Positions 1 through 8,005 of a stretch of 30,000 nt of DNA are shown piece after piece. This stretch comes from Mariniflexile sp. TRM1-10 (GTDB lineage Bacteria > Bacteroidota > Bacteroidia > Flavobacteriales > Flavobacteriaceae). Where the stretch lies: the NCBI RefSeq assembly GCF_003425985.1, contig NZ_CP022985.1:1-30000 (forward strand), in the 5' to 3' direction. The notes below the pieces were generated by a model, which ran no database searches, had not been told where the DNA came from, and was given only the letters and a program-made list of their open reading frames with translations. The translations under genes were made by a program, and so were the position numbers. Within the stretch, counting starts at the first letter, position 1. Each line of letters begins with the position of its first letter.

Positions 1-399
1 CTATTTCGTAATAGCATCCAAAATATACTGAGGCGCTTTTATTGGTCGGTTTGTTTTCATATCTATAAACACTAATGTTGTATGAGCTGTTGTCAAAATA
101 TCCCCCATCTCATTAGTAATTTCATACTCAAATTCTATCCTTGCCGTTGGCATGTTTTTTAGTTGAGTTTTTACATTAATTACATCATCATAACCTGCTG
201 ATTTTTTATAGTTTATATTCAAAGAAACTACGGGCAGCATCACCCCATTTTTTTCCATACTTTTATAAGAAATCCCTAATTTCCTAAGCCATTCAATACG
301 CCCCATTTCAAGATATAATGCGTAATTTCCGTGATGCACAACACCCATTTGGTCGGTTTCACCATATCTCACTCTTATTTGTATTTCGTCGATTTTCAT
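1..399 (-). CDS. Acyl-CoA thioesterase, YbgC/FadM hotdog family
   Basis: Complete 132-residue protein whose TAG stop is the first three bases of the window. Family members hydrolyse acyl-CoA or 4-hydroxybenzoyl-CoA thioesters in the cytoplasm. The hotdog signature is visible near the N-terminus: RYGETDQMGVVHHGNY at residues 11-26, with Asp16 in the place of the catalytic Asp of the 4-hydroxybenzoyl-CoA thioesterase group, followed by the long helix LEMGRIEWLRKLG. The length is typical of the family. It is divergent from dnaA, with 184 bases between the two starts. The substrate cannot be deduced; the family call is solid. Confidence 0.88.
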   Translation of the reverse strand: MKIDEIQIRVRYGETDQMGVVHHGNYALYLEMGRIEWLRKLGISYKSMEKNGVMLPVVSLNINYKKSAGYDDVINVKTQLKNMPTARIEFEYEITNEMGDILTTAHTTLVFIDMKTNRPIKAPQYILDAITK

Positions 400-583
400 A
401 AGGTTTATTAAATATTTTTTTGTAGCTTCGGCAAGAGGTTAAACATGGGGAAAAAATTCTAGAAATTCAATACTAATTCATTTTTTTTTTAAGAATTTTG
501 TTCACATATTTGCCAAACCAAAAGGGGGCTAATATTATTAGTTTTATCTCACAAACCTAACGAACAAAACCAGAAGAATAAAA

Positions 584-2011
584 ATGAGTGTAACTGCGCA
601 AACGGTATGGAATAGTTGTCTAGAATTCATAAAGGATAATATCCAACCGCAAGCATACAAAACTTGGTTTGAACCTATTGTAGCGGTTAAACTTACAGAC
701 AATGCGTTAAGCATACAAGTACCTAGTAAATTTTTTTATGAGTGGCTTGAAGAACACTACGTAAAAATCCTTAAAGTATCTCTTACAAAAGAATTAGGCG
801 AAAAAGCCAAACTTGTTTACATTATTAAAATGGAAAACACGTATGGCAACAAACAGCCTTTTACAGAAAAAATTCCGAGTTCAAACAGGAGTGCCATGAA
901 ATCCCAGGAAGTTGATGTTCCTCTTAACAATAAAAGCCCCGAATTACGAAATCCATTTGTAATACCAGGCATTAGAAATGTAAAGATAGAATCGCAACTT
1001 AATCCAAACTATAGTTTTGAAAATTTTTTAGAAGGCGATTCTAACCGTTTGGCACGTAGTGCAGGGTTAGCCGTGGCCTCAAAACCTGGTGGCACATCTT
1101 TCAACCCGTTACTTATTTTTGGCGGCGTTGGTTTAGGAAAAACCCATTTAGCACATGCTATTGGTGTAGACATTAAAGACAAATACCCAGAGAAAACAGT
1201 TCTATACATTTCTGCGGAAAAATTTACGCAACAATATATAGATTCTGTTAAGAAAAATAATAGAAATGATTTTATCCATTTCTATCAAATTATTGATGTA
1301 TTGATTATTGACGACGTTCAATTCCTTTCAGGAAAAACGGGGACACAAGATGTATTCTTTCATATATTCAACCATTTACACCAAAACGGAAAACAGGTTA
1401 TTTTAACAAGTGATAAAGCACCTGTTGATATGCAAGATATTGAGCAACGCTTGTTATCTCGTTTTAAATGGGGACTTTCGGCAGAACTACAAACACCCGA
1501 TTTTGAAACCCGCGTTTCTATATTAAAAAACAAATTATATCGCGATGGCGTAGATATGCCCGACGATATTATTGAATATGTTGCCAAAAACATTAAATCG
1601 AATGTGCGTGAATTGGAAGGTGCTATTATTTCGTTAATTGCGCAATCATCTTTCAACAAAAAAGAGATTACCATCGATTTAGCGAGAATAATTGTTGAAA
1701 AGTTTGTAAAAAATACCAAACGCGAAGTATCCATTGATTACATCCAAAAAGTGGTGTCCGATTATTTCCAAATGGATATTGATACTTTACAATCTAAAAC
1801 GAGAAAACGCCACATTGTACAAGCGCGTCAGTTAGCTATGTTTTTTGCTAAAAAGTTTACTAAAGCATCTTTGGCTAGTATTGGTTCCCAAATTGGAAAA
1901 CGCGACCACGCCACTGTGTTACATGCTTGTAAAACAGTTGATAATTTATCTACAACAGACAAACAGTTTAGAAAATATGTTGAAGATATAACCAAAAAAC
2001 TTTCAGTCTAA
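584..2011 (+). CDS. dnaA: Chromosomal replication initiator protein DnaA
   Basis: Full-length DnaA, 475 residues, which binds DnaA boxes and opens the replication origin using ATP. Domain I covers residues 1 to about 70 (the helix pair around QAYKTWFEPI). A variable linker follows to about residue 140. The AAA+ core has Walker A GGVGLGKTH at 180-188, Walker B LIIDDVQF at 240-247, and the Box VII arginine region LLSRFKWG at 290-297. The C-terminal DNA-binding domain carries the signature GKRDHATVLHACKTV at 438-452. The phosphatase gene follows 11 bases after the stop, so the two are probably co-transcribed. The upstream gap holds no cluster of DnaA boxes, so nothing here shows that the origin is adjacent. 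Confidence 0.98.
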   Translation: MSVTAQTVWNSCLEFIKDNIQPQAYKTWFEPIVAVKLTDNALSIQVPSKFFYEWLEEHYVKILKVSLTKELGEKAKLVYIIKMENTYGNKQPFTEKIPSSNRSAMKSQEVDVPLNNKSPELRNPFVIPGIRNVKIESQLNPNYSFENFLEGDSNRLARSAGLAVASKPGGTSFNPLLIFGGVGLGKTHLAHAIGVDIKDKYPEKTVLYISAEKFTQQYIDSVKKNNRNDFIHFYQIIDVLIIDDVQFLSGKTGTQDVFFHIFNHLHQNGKQVILTSDKAPVDMQDIEQRLLSRFKWGLSAELQTPDFETRVSILKNKLYRDGVDMPDDIIEYVAKNIKSNVRELEGAIISLIAQSSFNKKEITIDLARIIVEKFVKNTKREVSIDYIQKVVSDYFQMDIDTLQSKTRKRHIVQARQLAMFFAKKFTKASLASIGSQIGKRDHATVLHACKTVDNLSTTDKQFRKYVEDITKKLSV

Positions 2012-2022
2012 ACTCAAATAAA

Positions 2023-2478
2023 ATGACTAAGATTCTAATGGTATGTTTAGGCAATATTTGTCGTTCACCATTAGCTGAAGGCATTTTAAAGTCTAAACTT
2101 ACAAGCGATTCGTTTTTTGTAGATTCCGCAGGTACTGGTGATTATCATATTGGTAAAAATCCTGACAGTCGATCTATAGCCATTGCTAGAAAACATGGTT
2201 TAGACATTTCAAATTTAAAAGGGCGCCAATTTAATGTGTCAGATTTTGATAAGTTTGACATTATTTATGTCATGGACGAATCTAACTACCGAAATGTTTT
2301 GTTACTTGCCAGAAACGAACAAGATAAAGCAAAAGTCAAGTTTATTTTAAATGAAATTCATCCGAACCAAAACTATAATGTTCCAGACCCTTACTTTGGT
2401 GGAAATGATGGTTTTGAAAATGTTTACCATATGCTAGATGAAGCATGTTCTGTTATAGCAACTAGGCTTCAAAATTAA
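2023..2478 (+). CDS. Low-molecular-weight protein-tyrosine phosphatase
   Basis: 151-residue cytoplasmic phosphatase of the LMW-PTP family, which removes phosphate from tyrosine (some relatives act on arginine). The P-loop CLGNICRS at residues 8-15 matches the CX5R(S/T) active site, with Cys8 as nucleophile and Arg14 binding phosphate. The general acid Asp122 sits in the expected DPYFGG motif (122-127). The length is normal. It follows dnaA by 11 bases, an arrangement I recall as common in Flavobacteriaceae, which suggests co-expression rather than a shared role. No tyrosine kinase is encoded nearby, so the substrate is open. Confidence 0.94.
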   Translation: MTKILMVCLGNICRSPLAEGILKSKLTSDSFFVDSAGTGDYHIGKNPDSRSIAIARKHGLDISNLKGRQFNVSDFDKFDIIYVMDESNYRNVLLLARNEQDKAKVKFILNEIHPNQNYNVPDPYFGGNDGFENVYHMLDEACSVIATRLQN

Positions 2479-2543
2479 TATTCATAGTTTTCAAAAAGAT
2501 TTTTTGTAACTTAGGCTATCGTAAACCCTTAAATATTAATAAG

Positions 2544-3950
2544 ATGAAAAACTTAGCCTCGTTTCTAATCATCTGCACTGCATCTCTAATATCGGCCCAA
2601 AATATCGACATCGAATTAATCGCAAACGGATTTGATGCTCCTGTAAGTATTAAACATGCTAACGACAACAAATTATTTGTTGTTGAACGCAAAGGTGTCA
2701 TCAAAATACTAAATGCTAATGGTACTGTAAATAGCACGGATTTTTTAGACATTAACAGCAAGGTTAGCGATTCTGGTGGCGAACGCGGGCTTTTAGGATT
2801 GGCTTTTCATCCAAATTATAATACCAACGGATATTTTTATGTAAATTATATAAACAATTCTGGTAACACGGTTATAGCAAGATATTCCAGAACGAATGAA
2901 ACGACGGCAGATGCGACTTCCGAACTTATTTTACTTACTATAAATCAACCCGCTTCAAACCATAATGGTGGTGATATGAATTTTGGCCCCGATGGTTATT
3001 TATATATTGCCAGTGGCGATGGTGGTGGCTCAGGAGATCCAAATGATTATGCACAAAGTTTAGATACATTATTAGGTAAACTCCTTAGGATAGATGTTGA
3101 TAACACAAGTAATGGAAACAACTACGCTATTCCTTCTACAAATCCATATTTAAATGATGGAAATACCAATACATTACCAGAAATTTGGGCTTATGGCTTA
3201 AGAAACCCTTGGCGGTTTTCTTTCGACAAAACGACTGACGATTTATGGATTGCCGATGTTGGACAAGGGACTTATGAAGAAATAAATATGGCTCCTTATA
3301 CAACTTCAGGCTTAAATTATGGTTGGCGCTGTTATGAAGGTGCGAACCACCCATATAACACCAGTGATTGTCCACCAGAAAGTTCTACAACACGCCCCAT
3401 TGCAGAGTATTCACACGATGGAGATGGTGCTTTTAAATGCTCCATCACTGGGGGTTTTCGTTACAGAGGTTCACTTTACCCAAGCTTAACAGGTCTTTAT
3501 TTTTTTGCTGATTATTGTAGCGACGAAATTGGCGTGCTTACACCAAATGGTCCTAATTGGACTATGACCTTTCCACAACAATACAGCAACAAAGGTTGGA
3601 CTACTTTTGGCGAAGATAATACTGGTGAACTTTACATTGCAGGTCTAGAATCCGGTGAGGTCTTTAAAATTGTGGATACGAGTTTAAATACTGAAGACCT
3701 TAATAAGCTGAATATTAGCATGTATCCAAACCCTACAAACAATCTTATAAATTTTAATGTATCCCAGCTTAAAAACCCTTTAGAATCTATTAAAATTTCC
3801 GATATTCACGGCAAGCAAATCAAGCTAACAACATCAATAAACAATCCATTAACAACCTTACACGTTAATAACTTGGCAGATGGTATTTATTTTATTGAGT
3901 TGGCAGATAGTAACGGCGTGAAAGAAATTAAAAAACTCATCAAATATTAA
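2544..3950 (+). CDS. Secreted PQQ-dependent sugar dehydrogenase-like protein with T9SS sorting domain
   Basis: 468 residues. The first 18 or so residues (MKNLASFLIICTASLISA) are a Sec signal peptide. Residues about 25-350 resemble the soluble aldose/glucose dehydrogenase (GSDH) beta-propeller: AFHPNY, the metal/PQQ-region stretch NHNGGDMNFGPDGYLYIASGDGG, GKLLRIDVD, and WAYGLRNPWRFSFD. Members oxidise sugars or act on similar substrates with PQQ; some bind no PQQ. Residues about 390-468 form a type IX secretion C-terminal domain (MYPNPTNN, then LADGIYFIEL, ending IKKLIKY), so the protein should be exported to the surface or medium. Its last base is the first base of the next ATG. A near-match TAACTTAG to the -7 element lies just upstream, so it may have its own promoter. 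Confidence 0.9.
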   Translation: MKNLASFLIICTASLISAQNIDIELIANGFDAPVSIKHANDNKLFVVERKGVIKILNANGTVNSTDFLDINSKVSDSGGERGLLGLAFHPNYNTNGYFYVNYINNSGNTVIARYSRTNETTADATSELILLTINQPASNHNGGDMNFGPDGYLYIASGDGGGSGDPNDYAQSLDTLLGKLLRIDVDNTSNGNNYAIPSTNPYLNDGNTNTLPEIWAYGLRNPWRFSFDKTTDDLWIADVGQGTYEEINMAPYTTSGLNYGWRCYEGANHPYNTSDCPPESSTTRPIAEYSHDGDGAFKCSITGGFRYRGSLYPSLTGLYFFADYCSDEIGVLTPNGPNWTMTFPQQYSNKGWTTFGEDNTGELYIAGLESGEVFKIVDTSLNTEDLNKLNISMYPNPTNNLINFNVSQLKNPLESIKISDIHGKQIKLTTSINNPLTTLHVNNLADGIYFIELADSNGVKEIKKLIKY

Positions 3951-4663
3951 TGGCAAATCCTTTAGGAAAATTATTCCTTATACCAACAACTTTAGGCGAC
4001 AACGAACCTTTAGAAGTACTTCCGATTACAGTCAAGCAAGTTATTGAAGAAACCAATACATTTATTGTTGAAAATGATAAAACAGCGCGACATTTTATAA
4101 AACGAATTGCTTCAGAAAAATCCCAGTCTTCATTAAAGATGTTTCATTTAAACAAACACACCGATATTATGGATTTACCAAGTTTTTTAGAGCCTTGTTT
4201 AAATGGAATTAATATTGGTTTACTTTCTGAAGCTGGTTGCCCAGGCGTTGCAGACCCAGGTGCTGACATCGTAAAAATAGCCCATCAAAAAAACATAAAA
4301 GTAGTGCCATTAGTTGGTCCATCTTCTATTTTAATGGCGTTGATGAGTTCGGGTATGAACGGACAAAGTTTCGCTTTTAACGGCTATCTACCTATTGATA
4401 AAACCGAACGAAAAAATGAAATGAAACGATTAGAGCGTTTGTCTTTTGAACATAATCAATCTCAAATATTTATTGAAACACCTTACCGAAACAATAAAAT
4501 GCTTGAAGATTTGAGCCATTATTTAGACCAAAACACGCAAATTTGTGTGGCCTGCGATATTACACTACCCACAGAGTTTATAAAAACACAGACTGCAAAA
4601 GAGTGGAAAAAAAATATCGTAGACCTACATAAAAGACCTACGATATTTATTATTCATATGTAA
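3950..4663 (+). CDS. RsmI-like SAM-dependent methyltransferase (tetrapyrrole methylase fold)
   Basis: 237-residue protein of the tetrapyrrole methylase superfamily, closest in motif to RsmI, which methylates the 2'-OH of C1402 in 16S rRNA. The RsmI-type loop is present as GLLSEAGCPGVADPG at residues 90-104, followed by VPLVGPSSILMALMSSG. It is about 50 residues shorter than E. coli RsmI, lacking the C-terminal extension; this short form is what I recall from Bacteroidota, and its exact target is less certain than for the long form. The start codon shares its A with the preceding stop (TAATG), implying translational coupling. The last 50 bases carry a hairpin that serves the opposite strand (see terminator at 4607-4648). 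Confidence 0.82.
   Translation: MANPLGKLFLIPTTLGDNEPLEVLPITVKQVIEETNTFIVENDKTARHFIKRIASEKSQSSLKMFHLNKHTDIMDLPSFLEPCLNGINIGLLSEAGCPGVADPGADIVKIAHQKNIKVVPLVGPSSILMALMSSGMNGQSFAFNGYLPIDKTERKNEMKRLERLSFEHNQSQIFIETPYRNNKMLEDLSHYLDQNTQICVACDITLPTEFIKTQTAKEWKKNIVDLHKRPTIFIIHM
4607..4648 (-). terminator. Intrinsic terminator for the minus-strand lysozyme-like gene, inside the rsmI-like CDS
   Basis: Perfect 11-base arms at 4612-4622 (AAATATCGTAG) and 4638-4648 (CTACGATATTT) with a 15-base loop. Read on the minus strand the stem is followed directly by five more T residues, the layout of an intrinsic terminator. On the plus strand the bases after the stem are only moderately T-rich. It lies 107 bases beyond the stop of the minus-strand gene at 4755-5414 and within the last codons of the convergent methyltransferase gene. 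Confidence 0.72.
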
Positions 4664-4754
4664 ATATTATTTGTTTTTAATGGTCATATGCTATCGCTTT
4701 ATTTTCATTGGTGTTTGGTATTTCCAAATCATGGCGATTTCATAAAAGCTAAAA

Positions 4755-5414
4755 CTATATAGCTTTAGCTCTTTTATTAGCTTTAATAGATGACGTATCG
4801 TAACCTGAAAACTTTCTCATATAGTACTCGATGGTAGTACCATAACTGTCTTCAAAATTATCAATGCCATAGCTTCTTAAGTAGTTTTTCACACTACCGG
4901 CGCCCGCTAAATGGGCAGCTGCCAAAATACCGGATTCCGTAATTAAAATGCCATTAAGCTTTTTACCAACAAAATTCTTGATATCCCTTCGTAAAATCCA
5001 TTTATTACGTTGCGTATTGGCTACAAATGCTTTTTCTTGAAGTGCAGGATTCTTTAAAAATAATGATGGGTTATGAATACCTATCAACTTTAAAGTACCT
5101 GTTCCAAATTGATACTTACCTAAATAACCTAATGTGTTAACTATAAAATAATTGCCTCTAGACTCTTTAAATGCTAAGGCTTCTTTAAATCCTACAAACG
5201 ATTTTCCTAAAAATGGAGAAATTGGCTTGTTCACTTCATTTGACGCTAAAGCATTGTCGGTAATGCTATGGTCTTGGCTTACTGTATAATTTAATTCTAA
5301 GCCAGCTGTTGAATACTTACTTAAATCTATCGTTTCATTTGGTGAAAGCGATACGAACAATAGAATACATATTGTTAGAGTTAGGGTCAAGTAACTTGCA
5401 ATACTTTTTCTCAT
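4755..5414 (-). CDS. Secreted or membrane-anchored lysozyme-like (lytic transglycosylase-type) protein
   Basis: 219 residues beginning with a hydrophobic segment (residues 8-24, LTLTICILLF) that serves as signal peptide or anchor. The C-terminal two thirds resemble the lysozyme/SLT fold: ALAFKESRGNYF at 79-90 places Glu84 where the catalytic glutamate of lytic transglycosylases sits, GKYQFG follows at 99-104 (compare the G-x-Y/M-Q motif), and AAAHLAGAGSVKNYL at 165-179 fits the late helix. Relatives in Flavobacteriia are often labelled peptidoglycan-binding proteins, although no LysM repeat is visible here. It probably cuts glycan strands in the periplasm, consistent with mltG and dapF upstream. 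It has its own promoter at 5473-5503 and a terminator at 4607-4648. Confidence 0.72.
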   Translation of the reverse strand: MRKSIASYLTLTLTICILLFVSLSPNETIDLSKYSTAGLELNYTVSQDHSITDNALASNEVNKPISPFLGKSFVGFKEALAFKESRGNYFIVNTLGYLGKYQFGTGTLKLIGIHNPSLFLKNPALQEKAFVANTQRNKWILRRDIKNFVGKKLNGILITESGILAAAHLAGAGSVKNYLRSYGIDNFEDSYGTTIEYYMRKFSGYDTSSIKANKRAKAI

Positions 5415-5472
5415 AATTTTTAAATTTCTTCAGCAAAATCACATAGTAAAAATGCTTGAAAATTTGAGCGTG

Positions 5473-5503
5473 CAAAATTAGACTTTTTTTAAATTATATC
5501 AAA
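5473..5503 (-). promoter_or_regulatory. Bacteroidota-type promoter for the lysozyme-like gene
   Basis: On the minus strand TTTG (5500-5503) is followed after 19 bases by TAATTTTG (5473-5480), an exact match to TAnnTTTG with a -33 element at normal spacing. The expected transcript start near 5466 leaves a leader of about 50 bases before the ATG at 5414. It lies between the DUF2279 gene and this one, so the lysozyme-like gene can be transcribed apart from the dapF operon. Confidence 0.68.
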
Positions 5504-5525
5504 ACTAATCGTTTAACTACTTTTT

Positions 5526-6437
5526 TTAATAGTAGAATAGATGAAATACACAGCCTTTTTTATTGAACTCTATAGTTGGAAAAGGTATTTTTATCATATT
5601 AAAAACGTCTAAAAAAGTTCTCAGCAACTTCGAGTTTGTTTCAATGTTACTCAAATTTACATCTAAACTTAAATAGAATTGACGTTGCCTATCTAAATTT
5701 GTTAACAACTGATTGTCAATATCTTTCGTGCCCGTTAACATACCGTCTGCCCCATATCCTACAGCAATATTTAACCATTTTGGCATATTTTTTTCTTTAA
5801 AAAACGAATACAAATTGGCACTTAACCAATAGGTTTGTCCGTTATAGTCTTTCAAAACCTGCTCAAAAAAGCCTTCTCCTAGCTTATCAGAACGTTGAGA
5901 AGCATATTTTGTTTGATGAAAAGAGAATTTTAAAGCGATGCGTTGTTCGTTCCAAAGCAATTCTTGACCAACATATAATCCTGTTCCCGATGCGTTTGCC
6001 AAAATATCACCCCAAGAAAAACCCCATTCTTGTGAATAGCCATCTAAAATTTCAACCGTTGTTAAAAAACCAAAACCTAAAGTAGCCCCATAAATTAACT
6101 GATCCTTTTTACTTACACCACTCCAATTTAATAACTGTGCACCATGTTTTCCCATTTGATAAGAAGTGAACATATGTCCCATTTTATCCATTTGGAGCCA
6201 CTCTTTATTATCATTAATACCATGAAGTTTAGATTGTTCATAATCGGCATACCAAAGTTGATGCAATCCAACTAAAGCTATCCCTGCAAGTGACGTTTCT
6301 GTAATTACAACAGCATGTCTTCTAGATGTATTAAGTGTGTCGCTAGGCGTCAAAAAGGCGTCGAGTTTCGATTGTGAAAATGAAAACAATGGCAACAAAA
6401 CAAAAAGCAACAGGTATTTTATTGCTGAATATGTCAC
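5526..6437 (-). CDS. DUF2279 family protein, exported
   Basis: 303 residues of unknown function. Residues 1-21 are a signal peptide (hydrophobic run LLLFVLLPLFSFS). The DUF2279 (YfiM-like) region spans about 35-180 and includes MDKMGHMFTSYQMG, a conserved His/aspartate-rich stretch, and WGDILANASGTGLYVGQ. The rest is beta-rich, suggesting an outer-membrane or periplasmic location. The start is GTG: the G of the mltG stop TAG is the first base of GTG (TAGTGA), so the genes overlap by one base and translation is probably coupled; the next in-frame ATG would remove the signal peptide. It is the last gene of the dapF-GNAT-mltG run. Family call good, function unknown. Confidence 0.8.
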   Translation of the reverse strand: MTYSAIKYLLLFVLLPLFSFSQSKLDAFLTPSDTLNTSRRHAVVITETSLAGIALVGLHQLWYADYEQSKLHGINDNKEWLQMDKMGHMFTSYQMGKHGAQLLNWSGVSKKDQLIYGATLGFGFLTTVEILDGYSQEWGFSWGDILANASGTGLYVGQELLWNEQRIALKFSFHQTKYASQRSDKLGEGFFEQVLKDYNGQTYWLSANLYSFFKEKNMPKWLNIAVGYGADGMLTGTKDIDNQLLTNLDRQRQFYLSLDVNLSNIETNSKLLRTFLDVFNMIKIPFPTIEFNKKGCVFHLFYY

Positions 6438-7480
6438 TACCTATTTATTCCTTGTGAAGACAAATAACGTTGATATTCTCTAGCATTTACATTATGCTGA
6501 GATAAGGTTTTAGCAAATTTGTGAAATCCAAATCGTTTGGCATCAGCCGCAAAATAAAGGTATTGATGCTTTTCATAATTCAAAACCGCATCAATAGCCG
6601 AAATATCGGGCATCGCAATAAGTCCAGGGGGCAGCCCTAAATTTTTATACGTATTATAAGGCGATACGATGTCTTTATGTATATTCAAAACACGCTTAAT
6701 AACGGTATCTTTATATTCCGGTAATTGATACGCAGCAAACTTTAGCGTAGGATCTGCTTGTAAAGGCATGCCAATTCTAATTCGGTTCATGTAAACACCT
6801 GCAATTCTTGGTTGTTCTGAAGCTTGCTTTGATTCTTCATAAACTATCGATGCAAGCGCAATCACTTGATCGCGTGTTAAACCTATGTCTTTGGCTTTTG
6901 CTTTTCTGGCATCTGTCCAAAAACGATTGTATTCTTTAAGCATGCGTTCTCTAAATTGCTCTGCCGAGGTATTCCAGAAAAACTCATAACTATTAGGAAG
7001 ATACATACCTAAAGCGGTAGCATTGCTAAAACCATATTTTGATAAAAACAAGGTGTCTTTCATAGCATTAAGTAAAGACACGCTATCGGCTTCGATTTGA
7101 GAAGAAACACGTCCTGCCAATTTTTCAAGACTTTCCTGATTGTTAAAAGACAAGGTCATAGGCAGGTTTCTGCTTCTAATGGAGTTGATAATATCATTAT
7201 TGTTCATGCCCTTTGTAATCGCAAAGCGTCCTGCTTTAATATTGCCTGCGTACTTTTTTTGTTTTGCAAGCACATCAAAAGTATTAATATCCTTCAATAA
7301 GGGTTCCAATTGTTGCCTGACATCATCGTAAGTTGCATTGGTGGGCACATAAACATAGGCCGTATCATTATTGAAGGCCGTATTGGAATCAATCATGACA
7401 TTATAAACATAGTAAGCAAAATATGCCGCAATAGCTAACCCAATAAACACAATGGCCAGAAGTATCTTTTTTATGTACAT
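6437..7480 (-). CDS. mltG: Endolytic murein transglycosylase MltG (YceG-like)
   Basis: 347 residues. MltG cleaves nascent peptidoglycan inside the glycan chain and so sets strand length. One N-terminal membrane segment (residues 5-27) is followed by a LysM-like region (about 42-110) and the catalytic YceG domain. The catalytic stretch ALASIVYEESKQASEQPRIAG (208-228) contains the active-site glutamate in YEES (214-217), followed by VYMNRIRIGMPLQADPT and the C-terminal SPYNTYKNLGLPPGLIAMP, all hallmarks of the family. The ATG directly abuts the stop of the acetyltransferase gene (TAA then ATG, no gap), so it belongs to the dapF operon. Confidence 0.94.
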   Translation of the reverse strand: MYIKKILLAIVFIGLAIAAYFAYYVYNVMIDSNTAFNNDTAYVYVPTNATYDDVRQQLEPLLKDINTFDVLAKQKKYAGNIKAGRFAITKGMNNNDIINSIRSRNLPMTLSFNNQESLEKLAGRVSSQIEADSVSLLNAMKDTLFLSKYGFSNATALGMYLPNSYEFFWNTSAEQFRERMLKEYNRFWTDARKAKAKDIGLTRDQVIALASIVYEESKQASEQPRIAGVYMNRIRIGMPLQADPTLKFAAYQLPEYKDTVIKRVLNIHKDIVSPYNTYKNLGLPPGLIAMPDISAIDAVLNYEKHQYLYFAADAKRFGFHKFAKTLSQHNVNAREYQRYLSSQGINR

Positions 7481-8005
7481 TTAATTATTTATAAGCTGAA
7501 ATATATACTCGTTTTTATAAGAACCGTTTACAAGGATCCAGTCCTTTTTTAATCCTATTTTTTTAAAACCTTGTTTGGTAAAAAGCTTGATACTTATATC
7601 ATTTTCTTCTGAAACATTACAATATAACTGATGCAAACCTAAATGTGTAAAACTATAATTTATAAGTAATTTTAGAGCTTCACTACCAAAACCTTTAGCT
7701 CTATCGTTAAGTTCTTTTACTAAAATGCCAACACCGGCTCTACTATTTTTAAAATCGAAATCAAACAAGTCTATCATCCCCAATGCCACGTTATCATAAC
7801 TCGATATAACCAAGCGTAATTGTTTTACTTCAAAAATATCTTTATGGGATTGTTTTAAATACTGTTTTATTAAAAATTTTGAATAGGGCGTAATGGTGTT
7901 GCTTATTTCCCAAACCGATTCGTCGTTTTCAATAGTATGAATAAACTCCAAATCTTCGGGTTCTAAAGCGCGTAAATAAATATGTTCTCCTTTTAAGGTC
8001 ATCAT
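7481..8005 (-). CDS. GNAT family N-acetyltransferase, RimJ/RimL-like
   Basis: 174 residues. The protein starts with the RimJ/RimL-type MTLKGEHIYLRALEPEDLEFIHTIEND and has the acetyl-CoA-binding region around GVGILVKELNDRAKGFGSEALKLLINYSFTHLGLHQLYCNV (about 91-132), where RAKGFGSEAL stands for the R-x-x-G-x-G/A loop. It probably acetylates an amine on a protein or small molecule; the substrate is unknown. The start overlaps the end of dapF by four bases (ATGA), and a second ATG follows immediately, so the start is uncertain by one codon. Packed between dapF and mltG, it is likely co-translated with them, but a role in the cell wall is only a guess. Confidence 0.88.
   Translation of the reverse strand: MMTLKGEHIYLRALEPEDLEFIHTIENDESVWEISNTITPYSKFLIKQYLKQSHKDIFEVKQLRLVISSYDNVALGMIDLFDFDFKNSRAGVGILVKELNDRAKGFGSEALKLLINYSFTHLGLHQLYCNVSEENDISIKLFTKQGFKKIGLKKDWILVNGSYKNEYIFQLINN

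Noticed and set aside
498..506. DnaA-box-like TTGTTCACA upstream of dnaA, as a sign of oriC
   Set aside because: Only one imperfect box in a 184-base gap, with no cluster. A single good match (TTATTCACA, 29550-29558) far away is also expected by chance.
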